From assembly GCF_900142915.1 (NCBI RefSeq), contig NZ_FRCM01000002.1, positions 682,001-746,000 of the forward strand: a stretch of DNA of 64,000 bases. Reading direction: 5' to 3'. The DNA comes from Mucilaginibacter sp. OK098. GTDB lineage: Bacteria; Bacteroidota; Bacteroidia; Sphingobacteriales; Sphingobacteriaceae. The translations under genes and the position numbers were made by a program. The notes under the pieces are model-generated. The model was not told where the DNA came from. It did no database searches and saw only the letters and a list, made by a program, of their open reading frames with translations. The first letter of the stretch is position 1; each line of letters opens with the position of its first letter. Below are positions 52,501 to 60,843 of this stretch, in pieces.

Positions 52501-53926
52501 TTTTACCCTCAATGCCTACCAGCGACAACAGCGGCAGATAAACAATCAGGATAATGATCTGTCCAAACGCGGCAGACTTCATAAGTTTACCTGCACTGTC
52601 TCTTACTTCCGTATCCATTTGTCCGGCTGTTAGTTTGGGAATGCCCTCCTGTTTATAGCGGCCCGTGGTAATATGGTGCACCACGCTTTCTACTATAATT
52701 ACTGCGCCATCTACAATCAATCCAAAATCTATTGCACCCAAACTCATCAGGTTGCCCGAGACCCCGAACAGCCGCATCATAGAAAAAGCGAACAACATGG
52801 CCAAAGGGATTACCGATGCCACTACCAAACCGGCGCGAAGGTTCCCTAATAACAGAACCAATACAAAAATCACGATGAGCGCACCTTCCAGTAAATTGCG
52901 TTTTACCGTTCCTATCGCCCGGCCAACCAATTCTGTACGGTCAATAAATGGCTCTATCACCACTCCTTCGGGCAGCGATTTTTGTACCTGCACCATCCGG
53001 TCTTTTACATTTTGAATCACCTGGCTAAAGTTTTCACCTTTCAGCATCAGGGCCACCCCGGCAACAACCTCGCCTTCGCCATTGCGGGTTACCGCGCCAT
53101 ATCGTGTTGCGCTGCCAAACTGAACGGTTGCAATATCGCGCATCAATATGGGTGAGCCTTTGGTGTTTTTCACCACAATCTTCCGGATGTCATCCAGGTT
53201 TTGCACCTGTCCCAACCCCCTTATAAAATAAGCCTTACTTTGCTGCTCAATGTAGGAACCTCCTGTATTTTCATTGTTCTTTTGCAGGGCCTCATAAATT
53301 TCGGGGATAGTTAAACCCAATGAATTAAGCTTATCATTATCAAGCGCTATCTCATACTGTTTAACATAACCGCCCCAGCCGCTTACTTCGGCAACACCAA
53401 CTGTTCCGGCTAATTGGGTTCGTACCAGCCAATCCTGGATGGTACGCAATTCGGTTGCGGTATATTTATTTTCATACCCTTTTTTGGCATGGATCACGTA
53501 CTGGTAAATTTCTCCTAAGCCGGTTGTAATAGGCGCCAATACCGGTTCGCCCAAGCCTGCCGGGATACTGTTTTCAGCTTCCTTTAGCTGCGCGTTAACC
53601 TGCGCCCTTGCCCAGTAAATATCCACGTCATCTTTAAATACGATGGTAATAACGGAGATGCCCGAACGTGATATGGAGCGTTTTTCAATGATCCCGGCAA
53701 TATTTGCCATGGATAGTTCTATAGGGGCGGTTATAAACTGCTCCACTTCCTGTGCCCCCAGGCTGGGGGCTTGTGTTATGATCTGTACCTGGTTATTGGT
53801 AATATCGGGCTGCGCGTCAACCGGCAGGTGATAAACAGAATAAACTCCTGCAAGCACCAGCACCAGCGTCATGATCCCGATAGTTACCTTGTTCCTGATA
53901 GAGAACGAGATGATCTTATCAAACAT
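49550..53926 (-). CDS. heavy-metal RND pump fused to a TolC/CzcC-type outer-membrane channel
   Basis: 1458 residues; ordinary HME-RND pumps are about 1040. Residues 1-1040 form a CzcA-type pump: an N-terminal helix, 12 membrane segments, the helix-4 motif DFGLIVDGAVIIVESV (the divalent-cation type; CusA has AIG/VDAA here) and DPMPMEKGDMMLAMKPKAEW. Residues about 1046-1060 are one more hydrophobic segment ending in the signal-peptidase-like motif ANA-Q (Ala1067/Gln1068). Residues 1068-1458 are a complete outer-membrane factor with two OEP repeats (LTLDSAIAKALRNNLQM, GETSNLELISARNKYQEVQ, GEIGYIEYIQNVSAAVQ). The pump probably exports Co/Zn/Cd-type ions or similar; a role for copper cannot be excluded. 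Confidence 0.93.
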   Translation of the reverse strand: MFDKIISFSIRNKVTIGIMTLVLVLAGVYSVYHLPVDAQPDITNNQVQIITQAPSLGAQEVEQFITAPIELSMANIAGIIEKRSISRSGISVITIVFKDDVDIYWARAQVNAQLKEAENSIPAGLGEPVLAPITTGLGEIYQYVIHAKKGYENKYTATELRTIQDWLVRTQLAGTVGVAEVSGWGGYVKQYEIALDNDKLNSLGLTIPEIYEALQKNNENTGGSYIEQQSKAYFIRGLGQVQNLDDIRKIVVKNTKGSPILMRDIATVQFGSATRYGAVTRNGEGEVVAGVALMLKGENFSQVIQNVKDRMVQVQKSLPEGVVIEPFIDRTELVGRAIGTVKRNLLEGALIVIFVLVLLLGNLRAGLVVASVIPLAMLFAFSMMRLFGVSGNLMSLGAIDFGLIVDGAVIIVESVVHHITTGRYKQEGIPKLTAGQMDTEVRDSAGKLMKSAAFGQIIILIVYLPLLSLVGIEGKMFRPMAQTVAFAILGAFILSLTYVPMASALFLSKQTSHKRNISDRIIEFLQRIYQRALIAVLKAKIITVIIVFVLFGISIWAFSRMGGEFIPTLEEGDLTVEISMMQGTSLTEVVKTFSKAEKILKDQFPEIKQAVTRIGSSEIPTDPMPMEKGDMMLAMKPKAEWKSAKTREEMMAKIEEALEVIPGINVEISQPMQMRFNELMTGIRQDVAIKIYGDDLDVLATQAGKIAKLIAHVKGVSEPYIEKVSGLPQIQVAYNRDKAAQYGLNISDVNMILKTAFAGSVAGVVFEGEKRFDMVVRLNRNLRENISGVENLLIPLPSGNKVPLSQVADIAFKDAPAQVSREDGKRRIYVGFNVKDRDVETTVNEIKAKLNAGLKMPAGYYLTYGGQFQNLQAAKARLSIAVPAALLFILILLYVTFRSVKQSLLIFTAVPLASMGGIAALMLRGMPFSISAGVGFIALFGVAVLNGIVLIGYFNQLKDEGIDNIYDRVLQGTKTRLRPVLMTASVASLGFLPMALSASAGAEVQRPLATVVIGGLITATFLTLFVLPCLYLLFNRKEAINIKVPKTLLVLIVIGGSVLFKTTPANAQKSESLTLDSAIAKALRNNLQMRSASLTIEQSRALQKSAFDLPKTEVMLTQDPTSGGNMDNAIGITQNIAWPGLYKNQLKLFNQQTILAERTGNITRAVIVKDVRNAYYAYLLNRETLRILNYQGSIYNGFVKKAEVRFKTGETSNLELISARNKYQEVQALKISVQADLTSNELALKQLLNTSEPIIIAEQKLPLALSIATDSLNTGNNPQVNAEQQNIEVANARIAVEKSKGMPDLTLGYNQQLVVSGFNPASIDRGYSPGTRIAGIQVGLALPVFNNANRARVKAEKLSSRIAQTNYLHTQSQVRLQYEQELQQYQKFNQSVQYYTAGGLKQADEQLRIAQISFNLGEIGYIEYIQNVSAAVQTKLAYVEAVSRLNQSAIQLQFLRGE

Positions 53927-54006
53927 AAATGGTAAAAATTAATACGAATACAGATAAGCCATGCAATGTGATATTGCAGGCGATTGATTAATGAAATTTT
54001 GTCGTA

Positions 54007-54324
54007 TTAACTTATTTGAGGGGGCTGCCAGATGGCGATGCTTTGTTCCCTGATAGCGGCAACGGCATGTTCAGCATATGAACGTGCAATGGTTTGCGTA
54101 AATATGGTAAGAGCAGGGTTTGAGGTCAATTGCCTGGCCGTAGAGCAGCAGGTACAGCTGCAAAAAGGCGGACAAGTTTCCTGTCCGCATAGGTCATTAC
54201 CTGAATGACTTTGTTGAACAGCAGCATGGATTTTTACATGAGCGGCAATCTCATTCCTGTCCTGGCAAGGCAATAAAGCCAGGAGCACAAAATAGATACT
54301 GAAGATGAAAGCCAGGTATTTCAT
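54007..54324 (-). CDS. small Cys-rich exported protein (DUF6660-like) of the efflux operon
   Basis: 105 residues from the ATG at 54324, where a signal sequence begins (YLAFIFSIYFVLLALLPC, possible lipobox). A longer frame to 54450 overlaps the promoter of the divergent permease gene and has no signal. The mature part holds CQDRNEIAAHVKIHAAVQQSHSG and a cysteine cluster LCGQETCPPFCSCTCC with seven Cys, plus scattered His. Small proteins of this kind are often found directly before CzcA-type pumps in Bacteroidota. A metal-binding or metal-sensing role in the periplasm is an inference. The pump gene starts 80 bases downstream. Confidence 0.72.
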   Translation of the reverse strand: MKYLAFIFSIYFVLLALLPCQDRNEIAAHVKIHAAVQQSHSGNDLCGQETCPPFCSCTCCSTARQLTSNPALTIFTQTIARSYAEHAVAAIREQSIAIWQPPQIS

Positions 54325-54441
54325 TCGAAGCAAAGGTAAATAATCTTTCCCGACCCGGGTAATTGAAAGAAAACCTAATTCAAATCTGCATTTGAATAAT
54401 ATTTCGCTTACATTCACCATACCAATACAAAAACTATCATT

Positions 54442-55677
54442 ATGCAGCAAAAAGCGGCCTTTACCGAGAAGCGGTTTATACTAACCTTTATTTTTGTAAC
54501 CTCCCTGTTTTTAATGTGGGGATTGCTGCACTCTATGAGCGATGTGCTGAATAAGCATTTTCAAAATGTGCTCAATCTCTCCAAATCCCAATCAGGCTTA
54601 ATCCAGTTCTCCGTTTTCGGCGCTTATTTTATTATGAGTATCCCTGCGGGTTATTTCTTAAAGAAGTTTGGTTATAAACCAGGTGTAATTCTGGGGTTGA
54701 TTTTATTTGCCTCTGGTTTATTCTTGTTTGTACCTGCTGCCAACGCGGCCTCATTCACTTTTTTCAGGATAGCCTTGTTTATTATGGGTTGCGGCATGGC
54801 TACATTAGAAACTGTGGCACATCCCTTTGCCGCAGCATTAGGTGACCAGCGCCGGAGTGACCAGCGGGTGAATTTCGCACAAACCTTTAATGCCTTAGGT
54901 ACCATGATTGGCCCCGCTATTGGCTCCTATTTCCTGCTGAGTTCCGATACCGTGCGCTCAACCGACCTTACCTCTGTAAAAACGTTGTATGTAGCTATCG
55001 GCTGCGTAATTATCCTCATAGCGGTTGCCTTTATGTTTTTAAAAATTCCCGCTTTAACAGACCCGCATATAGAAGCCTCGGCAACAGATTTGGATGCTGT
55101 TAATGTAGATGTTGCACCATCAAAAAAATTATACCAGCATTCACATTTTGTATGGGCAGTAGCAGCGCAGTTTTTTAATGTAGCGGCACAGGGGGGCACC
55201 TGGGCGTATTTCATTAACTATGGTGTGGACATTATGCATTTCAGCAATGAAAAGGCTGGGTACTTTATGATTATTTTTATGGGGATGATGGCCTTAGGCC
55301 GTATTGTAGGCACTTCGTTAATGACGTTTATCGCGCCAAATAAATTGCTGGCGGCATTTGCCTGCGGCAGTATTTTAATGTGTTTAATAGTAGCACAAAG
55401 CTTAGGCTGGACATCGTACATCGCCCTGCTCATGATCAACTTCTTTTTCAGCATTATGTTTCCTACTATTTTCAGTTTGGGAATCAAAAACCTGGGCAGT
55501 CATACACAGCAAGCTTCGTCCTTTATAGCCATGGGGGTAGTGGGCGGCGCGGTATTCCCGCTGTTGATGGGGCAAATAGCTAATCACGACGTAGCTAAAG
55601 CCTATTACTTACCTATAATTTGTTACCTGGTTATTTTCTTTTTTGGCTACAAGTTCTATAAAGTAAAAAAAGCATAA
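54442..55677 (+). CDS. sugar:proton MFS symporter (FucP-like)
   Basis: 411 residues with 12 membrane segments. FIFVTSLFLMWGLLHSMSDVLNKHFQNVLNLSKSQSGLIQFSVFGAYF is the FucP-family opening, and LETVAHPFAAALGDQ occupies the place of the family motif with a Glu in helix 4. NGxFFS-type helix 11 reads ALLMINFFFSIMFPTIFSLGI. The substrate is probably L-fucose or another hexose. It is divergent from the efflux operon and has no CAAACGTTTG operator, so unlike the permease at 20384 it does not appear to belong to the LacI regulon. Confidence 0.9.
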   Translation: MQQKAAFTEKRFILTFIFVTSLFLMWGLLHSMSDVLNKHFQNVLNLSKSQSGLIQFSVFGAYFIMSIPAGYFLKKFGYKPGVILGLILFASGLFLFVPAANAASFTFFRIALFIMGCGMATLETVAHPFAAALGDQRRSDQRVNFAQTFNALGTMIGPAIGSYFLLSSDTVRSTDLTSVKTLYVAIGCVIILIAVAFMFLKIPALTDPHIEASATDLDAVNVDVAPSKKLYQHSHFVWAVAAQFFNVAAQGGTWAYFINYGVDIMHFSNEKAGYFMIIFMGMMALGRIVGTSLMTFIAPNKLLAAFACGSILMCLIVAQSLGWTSYIALLMINFFFSIMFPTIFSLGIKNLGSHTQQASSFIAMGVVGGAVFPLLMGQIANHDVAKAYYLPIICYLVIFFFGYKFYKVKKA

Positions 55678-55690
55678 TCCGCGCCGGCAA

Positions 55691-55737
55691 AGCGTTCCAT
55701 TTTTGCACACGGAACACCCGGAACGCTGTGAAACATT
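55691..55737 (+). terminator. inverted repeat after the second permease gene
   Basis: AGCGTTCC (55691-55698) and GGAACGCT (55730-55737) are complementary over eight bases with a 31-base spacer. Position fits a 3' end structure; no clear T-run. Confidence 0.35.
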
Positions 55738-55852
55738 CTGACTATCAAATACTTAGCCATTTATCAAGAATCAAATAAGTGTAAGTAATTCATAATCAAG
55801 ATGTTTCACCAATGTTTATATCGAACTCACGTTAAATTAGTATTGCACAAAT

Positions 55853-55883
55853 AAAAAAGCGCTCCGGGTCTCAACCGAAGCGC
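55853..55883 (-). terminator. terminator of the VCBS/cytochrome operon (minus strand)
   Basis: Read on the minus strand, GCGCTTCGG (55883-55875) pairs with CCGGAGCGC (55867-55859) with one G-U pair, followed by six T (55858-55853). Confidence 0.85.
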
Positions 55884-55953
55884 CAGTTTACCAACAAGTA
55901 ACTCACAACAAATACACTATCAAATGTTGCCATGTGATAAGGCAGATTCTTAT

Positions 55954-58900
55954 TCAATGCGCAATAGATATGCTCCTGCTCTGTCCTTTATTATTTGTTA
56001 TTTCAACAGATTTCACTGCTGCATTTACAGTTAAAAACCTTCCGGATTGCGACAGGAATGATGATCCATAATAAAATTCCTGCCTTTGTTTTTTCCCGTT
56101 GTTATAAGTAACAATCGCGCTTTCGTCACCAGGCTGCAGTTTTATATTATTTGTTTTCCCTTTCAGCTCAAATACTTTTAAAGCGCCACTGTTTTGGCTT
56201 GCAGCCAGCATATAGCCACCCTTGCTGTTTTGCAGTTTTACCAGCGCTTTACCGTCGCCGGGGATATAAATGCCGCTTTGAAGGATACTTTGAGGACTAA
56301 AGTTTCCTTTGCCATCGCCCTTAAGCATTAAGCCGTTTAAGGCATCATAACGCCCAACACCAACCTCGGTACCAAAATCGTTGCCATTTATCATTATATC
56401 AAGGTTGCCATCACCATCAAAATCATCAACCACCATTCCGTTTATTGCTGATACCTGTGCCTGTTTTGGCAATGGGATCATGGTGAACCTGCCATTTCCG
56501 TCATTCCTTAAAAAGCAGGAAGCTGAAGTATTTGATTTTAATCTCAATCCCCCTTTTCGCATTTCGGGAGTTATCACCTCATCCATTGTGGCAGTGGCGT
56601 ATGATCTATAGTTGGTGTACCTCTTTTTTATGCTGATCATCTCCTTTAATATATCTTCCCGGCCTACCACAGGGAATTCTTTTTTCACCCCGTTTACATC
56701 GGGCAAAAAGATAGAGGTAAAGGCGTTGTAGCTCCCGTTCTTATCAAAATCTTTAGCGGTTATGTAAACAGGATATTGCTCACTGGCTTTGTATAAAGTG
56801 TTTAAACCAACGTTGCCCACAATATAATCCATCCTGCCCGTATGCCTGAAATCGCCGGCTACAATACTGTTCCACCAGCCCGTTTTATTAGCTATTCCAG
56901 TAGTTTGAGTTGCGTTTTTAAATATGCCGTGATCATTTTTCAGGAATGTTACAGGCATCCATTCGCCGGCCAGTACCATGTCGGGCCAGCCATCGTTATC
57001 ATAATCTGTAAAAAGGGCATCGCACACCATACCTATGTTTTTTAAAGCCGGCGCTACTTCGTTGGTTACATCGGTAAATTTCACTACACCGTTTTTACTG
57101 TCGTTACGTAATATGCAGCTTGATACAGATCTTGGATAATTCCAGGGATCAACCCTGCCCGATACAAAAAGGTCAAGCTTCCCATCTTTATTATAATCAA
57201 AAGCCCTTACGCACAGTTTACTTGTACCATTTATTGGCAAAGCGTTTTCAGCTAACTTAAAATTACCTTTTCCATCGTTTATATACAGCTTATCCTGGTA
57301 AGTGGTATCGCCCGGCGCATTCTGGTAACCACCCCTTGTGATATAAAGGTCTAACTTACCATCGCCATTGGCATCAAATAAAAGCAAGCCTTCGTCTTTC
57401 GTATTCGAAAACATATTTTGGATCGGTGTAATGCCGTGCTGAATAAACGCTCCGTTTTGCTGCTGCAGAAATACTTGTGCCGGAAAAAATGAATTACCAC
57501 CAATAACAATATCATCTAATCCATTACCATCCACATCGCCAACGGCCAGCGCTGGGCTATAGTCCGAAAGTTTGTGAGGCAATAATTTCTGAATATTAAA
57601 GTCGACAAAATCCTTCTCCTTATGGATGTAGTTAATGTTTTTTGCTTTGGTTACTTCAGTAAATAAAGCCTTATCCGCAGTTTTAGGAGCCCCCCATAAG
57701 TAAGGCTTTTTTGCATTGGCAATGTTAACTGTAATTACCTGGTTAGTTTTAACCTGTTGCAATACCTGCTTTTTACCGTTTGGCCACCTGATAACTACGG
57801 AATCAAGCAGGTGGATTTTACCCAGGCCAAAGTGGGCAATGTTTTGGTTTGTTGACAGATAGCCTCTGTAAGGGTTATTTTCAGCAACCTGGTGTTTATT
57901 GTGGTTATAATAAATATCTGCCCAGGCGCCCAACCCATTTAAATTATGGCTATCCCCTTTAAACTTTATTTGAATGTAATTGGTGTTTGTGGTGTCCTTC
58001 TCGCGAGAAGTGTTTTTATAGATCAGCGCCTCATCGTTAATATTATTGATGATCAGATCCATTGTTCCATCGTTATCCAAATCGGCATACACAGCCCCAT
58101 TTGAAAACGTGGGGACATTTAAGCCCCAGTCTTTAGTTTCATCATTGAAGGTAAGATCACCCTTGTTACGGTAAGCATAGTTATGGATCTTTGCAGAAGG
58201 GATCTGGTCAAGTACCTGTTTTTTTGACCCCACAGCGTAAGCGTTCTGGCGATAAGTCATAAAATCACGATCCGTTATGTCTTTTGGAAAACCATTGGTA
58301 ATAATAATATCCCTATACCCGTCATTATTAAAATCAGTTACTACTGGTGTCCAGCTCCAATCGGTTTGCGAAATGCCGCTCATAAATCCAATTTCGCTGA
58401 AAGCCGGGCTGCCGATGGTATCGTTTTGCAAAAGCCTGGGGCCCTGGTTAAGCTGCAATGTGTTCCGTACATATTGATACTGGTAACCAAACAGATCAAA
58501 ACTTTGTATGGCCTGGTAGCTGTTGGGCCCCATTATCATTTTTTTTCTATAATTATCTTCCGGGTTCATATCAAGCTCAACAACGTCGGCAAGGCCGTCA
58601 TTGTTAATATCAACAATATCCTCCCCCATTGCGTTAAGCGAAGTATGCTTAAAATACTCCTTCGACCGTTCGCTAAAAGTTCCGTCGTGATTATTTATAT
58701 ATAGTAAATTTGACCCTATAAAATCATTACTTACATAAATATCCTTCCAGCCATCTCTGTTAATGTCAACAATAGTTGCCGCATGCCCGAAACCCGGGAA
58801 CTTAATGCCGGCTTTTACCGAAACGTCATGAAAAACAGGGTGTTTTAACCGCGGGTCCCATTCATTGTGATATAGCCTCCCCGTACTTGCAACAGTGCCT

Positions 58901-59526
58901 TTATCCTTTGATCCAAACACATTTGGGTAGTAATGTTCATTTGCTTCGTTAACGGTAAGGTACATGTCCAATTTCCCATCATTGTCATAATCAAAAAAAG
59001 CAGCCATGGTCGATTGTACATTTATATCAAGCCCATATTCTTTTGCCATTTCCTTAAAATGAGGAACACCCTCCTCATCAGCCCCCTGGTTTATATATAA
59101 AAGATTAACGCGGCGTGCCGAATCTTTGTAAATGGTGTTACAGACGTAAATATCCATTAGGCCATCATTATTTATATCGATAATGGAAACACCCCTGCCC
59201 CATCTGCCCATGCCGGCAACACCCGCTTTTTCGGTAACGTCTTCAAATTTAAAATCGCCTTTATTTATATACAGGCGGTTAGATACCCTGTTCCCGGTAA
59301 AATAGATGTCCTGCAATCCATCATTATTAAAATCGCCAATGCCAACACCTCCCCCGTTATAAATATTTACTACATCCAATGGGTTTATTGAGTCGCTTTC
59401 GGCTATGTTATTATTAAAAGTAATGCCTGAATGCGACGAAGGGATCTGTTGGAATAATGTTGGCTTTTTGCACGAAAGAAGGCAAACCACACAAAAAAAG
59501 AAAAGTATTTGGATCTGTTTATTCAT
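55954..59526 (-). CDS. large VCBS/FG-GAP repeat lipoprotein with central ASPIC/UnbV domain
   Basis: 1190 residues. Lipobox CLLSCKKP (Cys19). It contains at least a dozen FG-GAP/VCBS calcium motifs of the form D-x-D/N-x-D-G-x-x-D, for example DFNNDGLQDIYF, DINNDGLMDIYV, DYDNDGKLDMYL, DFNNDGYRDIII, DANGDGKLDLYI and DFDGDGNLDIMI, which point to two seven-bladed propellers. Residues about 517-602 between them are an ASPIC/UnbV domain (GLGAWADIYYNHNKHQV, STNQNIAHFGLG, VVIRWPNGKKQVLQ). Such CRTAC1-like proteins are abundant next to SusCD genes in Bacteroidota, but their function is not established. It starts 15 bases after the multihaem cytochrome gene and is cotranscribed with it. Confidence 0.9.
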   Translation of the reverse strand: MNKQIQILFFFCVVCLLSCKKPTLFQQIPSSHSGITFNNNIAESDSINPLDVVNIYNGGGVGIGDFNNDGLQDIYFTGNRVSNRLYINKGDFKFEDVTEKAGVAGMGRWGRGVSIIDINNDGLMDIYVCNTIYKDSARRVNLLYINQGADEEGVPHFKEMAKEYGLDINVQSTMAAFFDYDNDGKLDMYLTVNEANEHYYPNVFGSKDKGTVASTGRLYHNEWDPRLKHPVFHDVSVKAGIKFPGFGHAATIVDINRDGWKDIYVSNDFIGSNLLYINNHDGTFSERSKEYFKHTSLNAMGEDIVDINNDGLADVVELDMNPEDNYRKKMIMGPNSYQAIQSFDLFGYQYQYVRNTLQLNQGPRLLQNDTIGSPAFSEIGFMSGISQTDWSWTPVVTDFNNDGYRDIIITNGFPKDITDRDFMTYRQNAYAVGSKKQVLDQIPSAKIHNYAYRNKGDLTFNDETKDWGLNVPTFSNGAVYADLDNDGTMDLIINNINDEALIYKNTSREKDTTNTNYIQIKFKGDSHNLNGLGAWADIYYNHNKHQVAENNPYRGYLSTNQNIAHFGLGKIHLLDSVVIRWPNGKKQVLQQVKTNQVITVNIANAKKPYLWGAPKTADKALFTEVTKAKNINYIHKEKDFVDFNIQKLLPHKLSDYSPALAVGDVDGNGLDDIVIGGNSFFPAQVFLQQQNGAFIQHGITPIQNMFSNTKDEGLLLFDANGDGKLDLYITRGGYQNAPGDTTYQDKLYINDGKGNFKLAENALPINGTSKLCVRAFDYNKDGKLDLFVSGRVDPWNYPRSVSSCILRNDSKNGVVKFTDVTNEVAPALKNIGMVCDALFTDYDNDGWPDMVLAGEWMPVTFLKNDHGIFKNATQTTGIANKTGWWNSIVAGDFRHTGRMDYIVGNVGLNTLYKASEQYPVYITAKDFDKNGSYNAFTSIFLPDVNGVKKEFPVVGREDILKEMISIKKRYTNYRSYATATMDEVITPEMRKGGLRLKSNTSASCFLRNDGNGRFTMIPLPKQAQVSAINGMVVDDFDGDGNLDIMINGNDFGTEVGVGRYDALNGLMLKGDGKGNFSPQSILQSGIYIPGDGKALVKLQNSKGGYMLAASQNSGALKVFELKGKTNNIKLQPGDESAIVTYNNGKKQRQEFYYGSSFLSQSGRFLTVNAAVKSVEITNNKGQSRSISIAH

Positions 59527-59541
59527 TCTGATCTTACATTT

Positions 59542-60765
59542 TTATTTATTAATAAAAGCCAATACCTTTTTTACTTGCTGCGGATAGATGGCAATGTGAT
59601 GCGTATGAACCAATATATCTGCCGATGTCCCTTTAGCTATAGTTGGCGCTATAATTACCCCAGAGGGTAAAGCAGGCATATGGCATTGGATACAGTTTGA
59701 TTTGATGAACTGCGCATTTAATGTATTTGCCATTTTACAAAAGTTATGATTAGCCGCACTATGGCAGTCAAGGCATTTTTGGATATAAAAAGAGGTGTTG
59801 TCCCGTTGGTTTTGATGCGTGTTATGACAGGTAGCGCAATCCATTTTACTATTGATAAAACATTTGCTGCTTTGCAGTAACTGTACCTGGTTACCGTGTA
59901 CGTCCAGGTGGCCGGTGTCAATAGCGCGCGCAAAATCCGGCAGTTTGAAATTAGCAAGGGTATCGCCGGGCTTAAAGCCGAAGGTTGGTTTCAGCATCGG
60001 GCTTTTGTTGCCCGAGTGGCATACTCCACACACATCAAGCCTGCGTGCACGTGGTAATGAACTAAAGCTGGTTATAAATTTTGCTGTTTTTACTCTAGGG
60101 TTATTGGTTTGAAACGCTGCATGTTGGGCACCCGGGCCATGACAGCGTTCACAATCAACACTCATTACCAATGAACTTTTATCAAATTGTTCGGCAGCGG
60201 TTAAGCGCTGTACTTCACCAGGCTGGCCTGCGATATAACCGGAATGACACTCCATGCAGCGGGAAGCTATCGGGCGGTTAAAGTAAACCTGGCCTGGCAT
60301 ATAGCCGGGGCTCATTAGCCATTGGTTTTGTTTTGCGTAATACGATACGGGTAGCTGGTAGAGTTCATTCCCTTTCCAGTACAGGTAGCTTTCGCCTTTT
60401 ACGCCACCTAAAACAATATCAAAACGGCGGCTTTCTGCTACTTTTCCATTTAAATAATAGGTTTGGAACAAGCCGCTGTCCCGCTTTTCCATTATAATTT
60501 TTTGCGATGGGCTAAAGTTAAATACGTTGAAATTTTTAGCAAAACTGCCATGTATGGTATTAACCGTAGCCGCCACCGTTGCAACATAGTGGGCTGTATG
60601 CAGGTATGTGTTATAAATATTACTATGGCATTTTGAGCATGCTACCGCCCCTGCGTAAAGATCGCCGCGGGGATCAGCAGGTTTACTGCTTTTACATTGT
60701 AAATAAACAACAGAAAACATTATTGCACCTATTGCAGTAACAATGTTTATTTTTTTATACCGCAT
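59542..60765 (-). CDS. seven-haem c-type cytochrome lipoprotein
   Basis: 407 residues. A short signal with lipobox YLQCKSS near residue 24 predicts membrane anchoring, possibly at the outer membrane. Seven CxxCH sites are visible: CSKCH, CMECH, CERCH, CGVCH, CATCH, CLDCH and CIQCH. The arrangement resembles the cytochrome c554/octahaem-like proteins that accompany ASPIC/UnbV proteins in many heterotrophs. No substrate-reducing Lys/Tyr-type active site can be assigned from sequence alone. It lies between the repeat lipoprotein gene (78 bases upstream) and the VCBS gene (15 bases downstream). Confidence 0.9.
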   Translation of the reverse strand: MRYKKINIVTAIGAIMFSVVYLQCKSSKPADPRGDLYAGAVACSKCHSNIYNTYLHTAHYVATVAATVNTIHGSFAKNFNVFNFSPSQKIIMEKRDSGLFQTYYLNGKVAESRRFDIVLGGVKGESYLYWKGNELYQLPVSYYAKQNQWLMSPGYMPGQVYFNRPIASRCMECHSGYIAGQPGEVQRLTAAEQFDKSSLVMSVDCERCHGPGAQHAAFQTNNPRVKTAKFITSFSSLPRARRLDVCGVCHSGNKSPMLKPTFGFKPGDTLANFKLPDFARAIDTGHLDVHGNQVQLLQSSKCFINSKMDCATCHNTHQNQRDNTSFYIQKCLDCHSAANHNFCKMANTLNAQFIKSNCIQCHMPALPSGVIIAPTIAKGTSADILVHTHHIAIYPQQVKKVLAFINK

Positions 60766-60843
60766 TATATTTAATTAAAAACATACCCGGAAGTCCTGCT
60801 TACGGCTGCTGTTTTATTGGCGCTCCTTAAACCTTGTCTCCTT

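Noticed and set aside
49550..53926. Pump-channel fusion as a sequencing frameshift artefact
   Set aside because: Both parts are in one uninterrupted frame with a continuous hydrophobic linker, and no stop or start overlap is disturbed. Such fusions are known in Bacteroidota, although an assembly error cannot be fully excluded here.
54325..54450. N-terminal extension of the small Cys-rich protein to 147 residues
   Set aside because: It runs into the start of the divergent permease gene and has no signal sequence; the ATG at 54324 begins with a proper signal.
55954..59526. VCBS protein as an integrin-like adhesin or toxin
   Set aside because: It lacks secretion or adhesion C-terminal sorting domains; the central ASPIC/UnbV domain and operon context point to the CRTAC1-like group instead.
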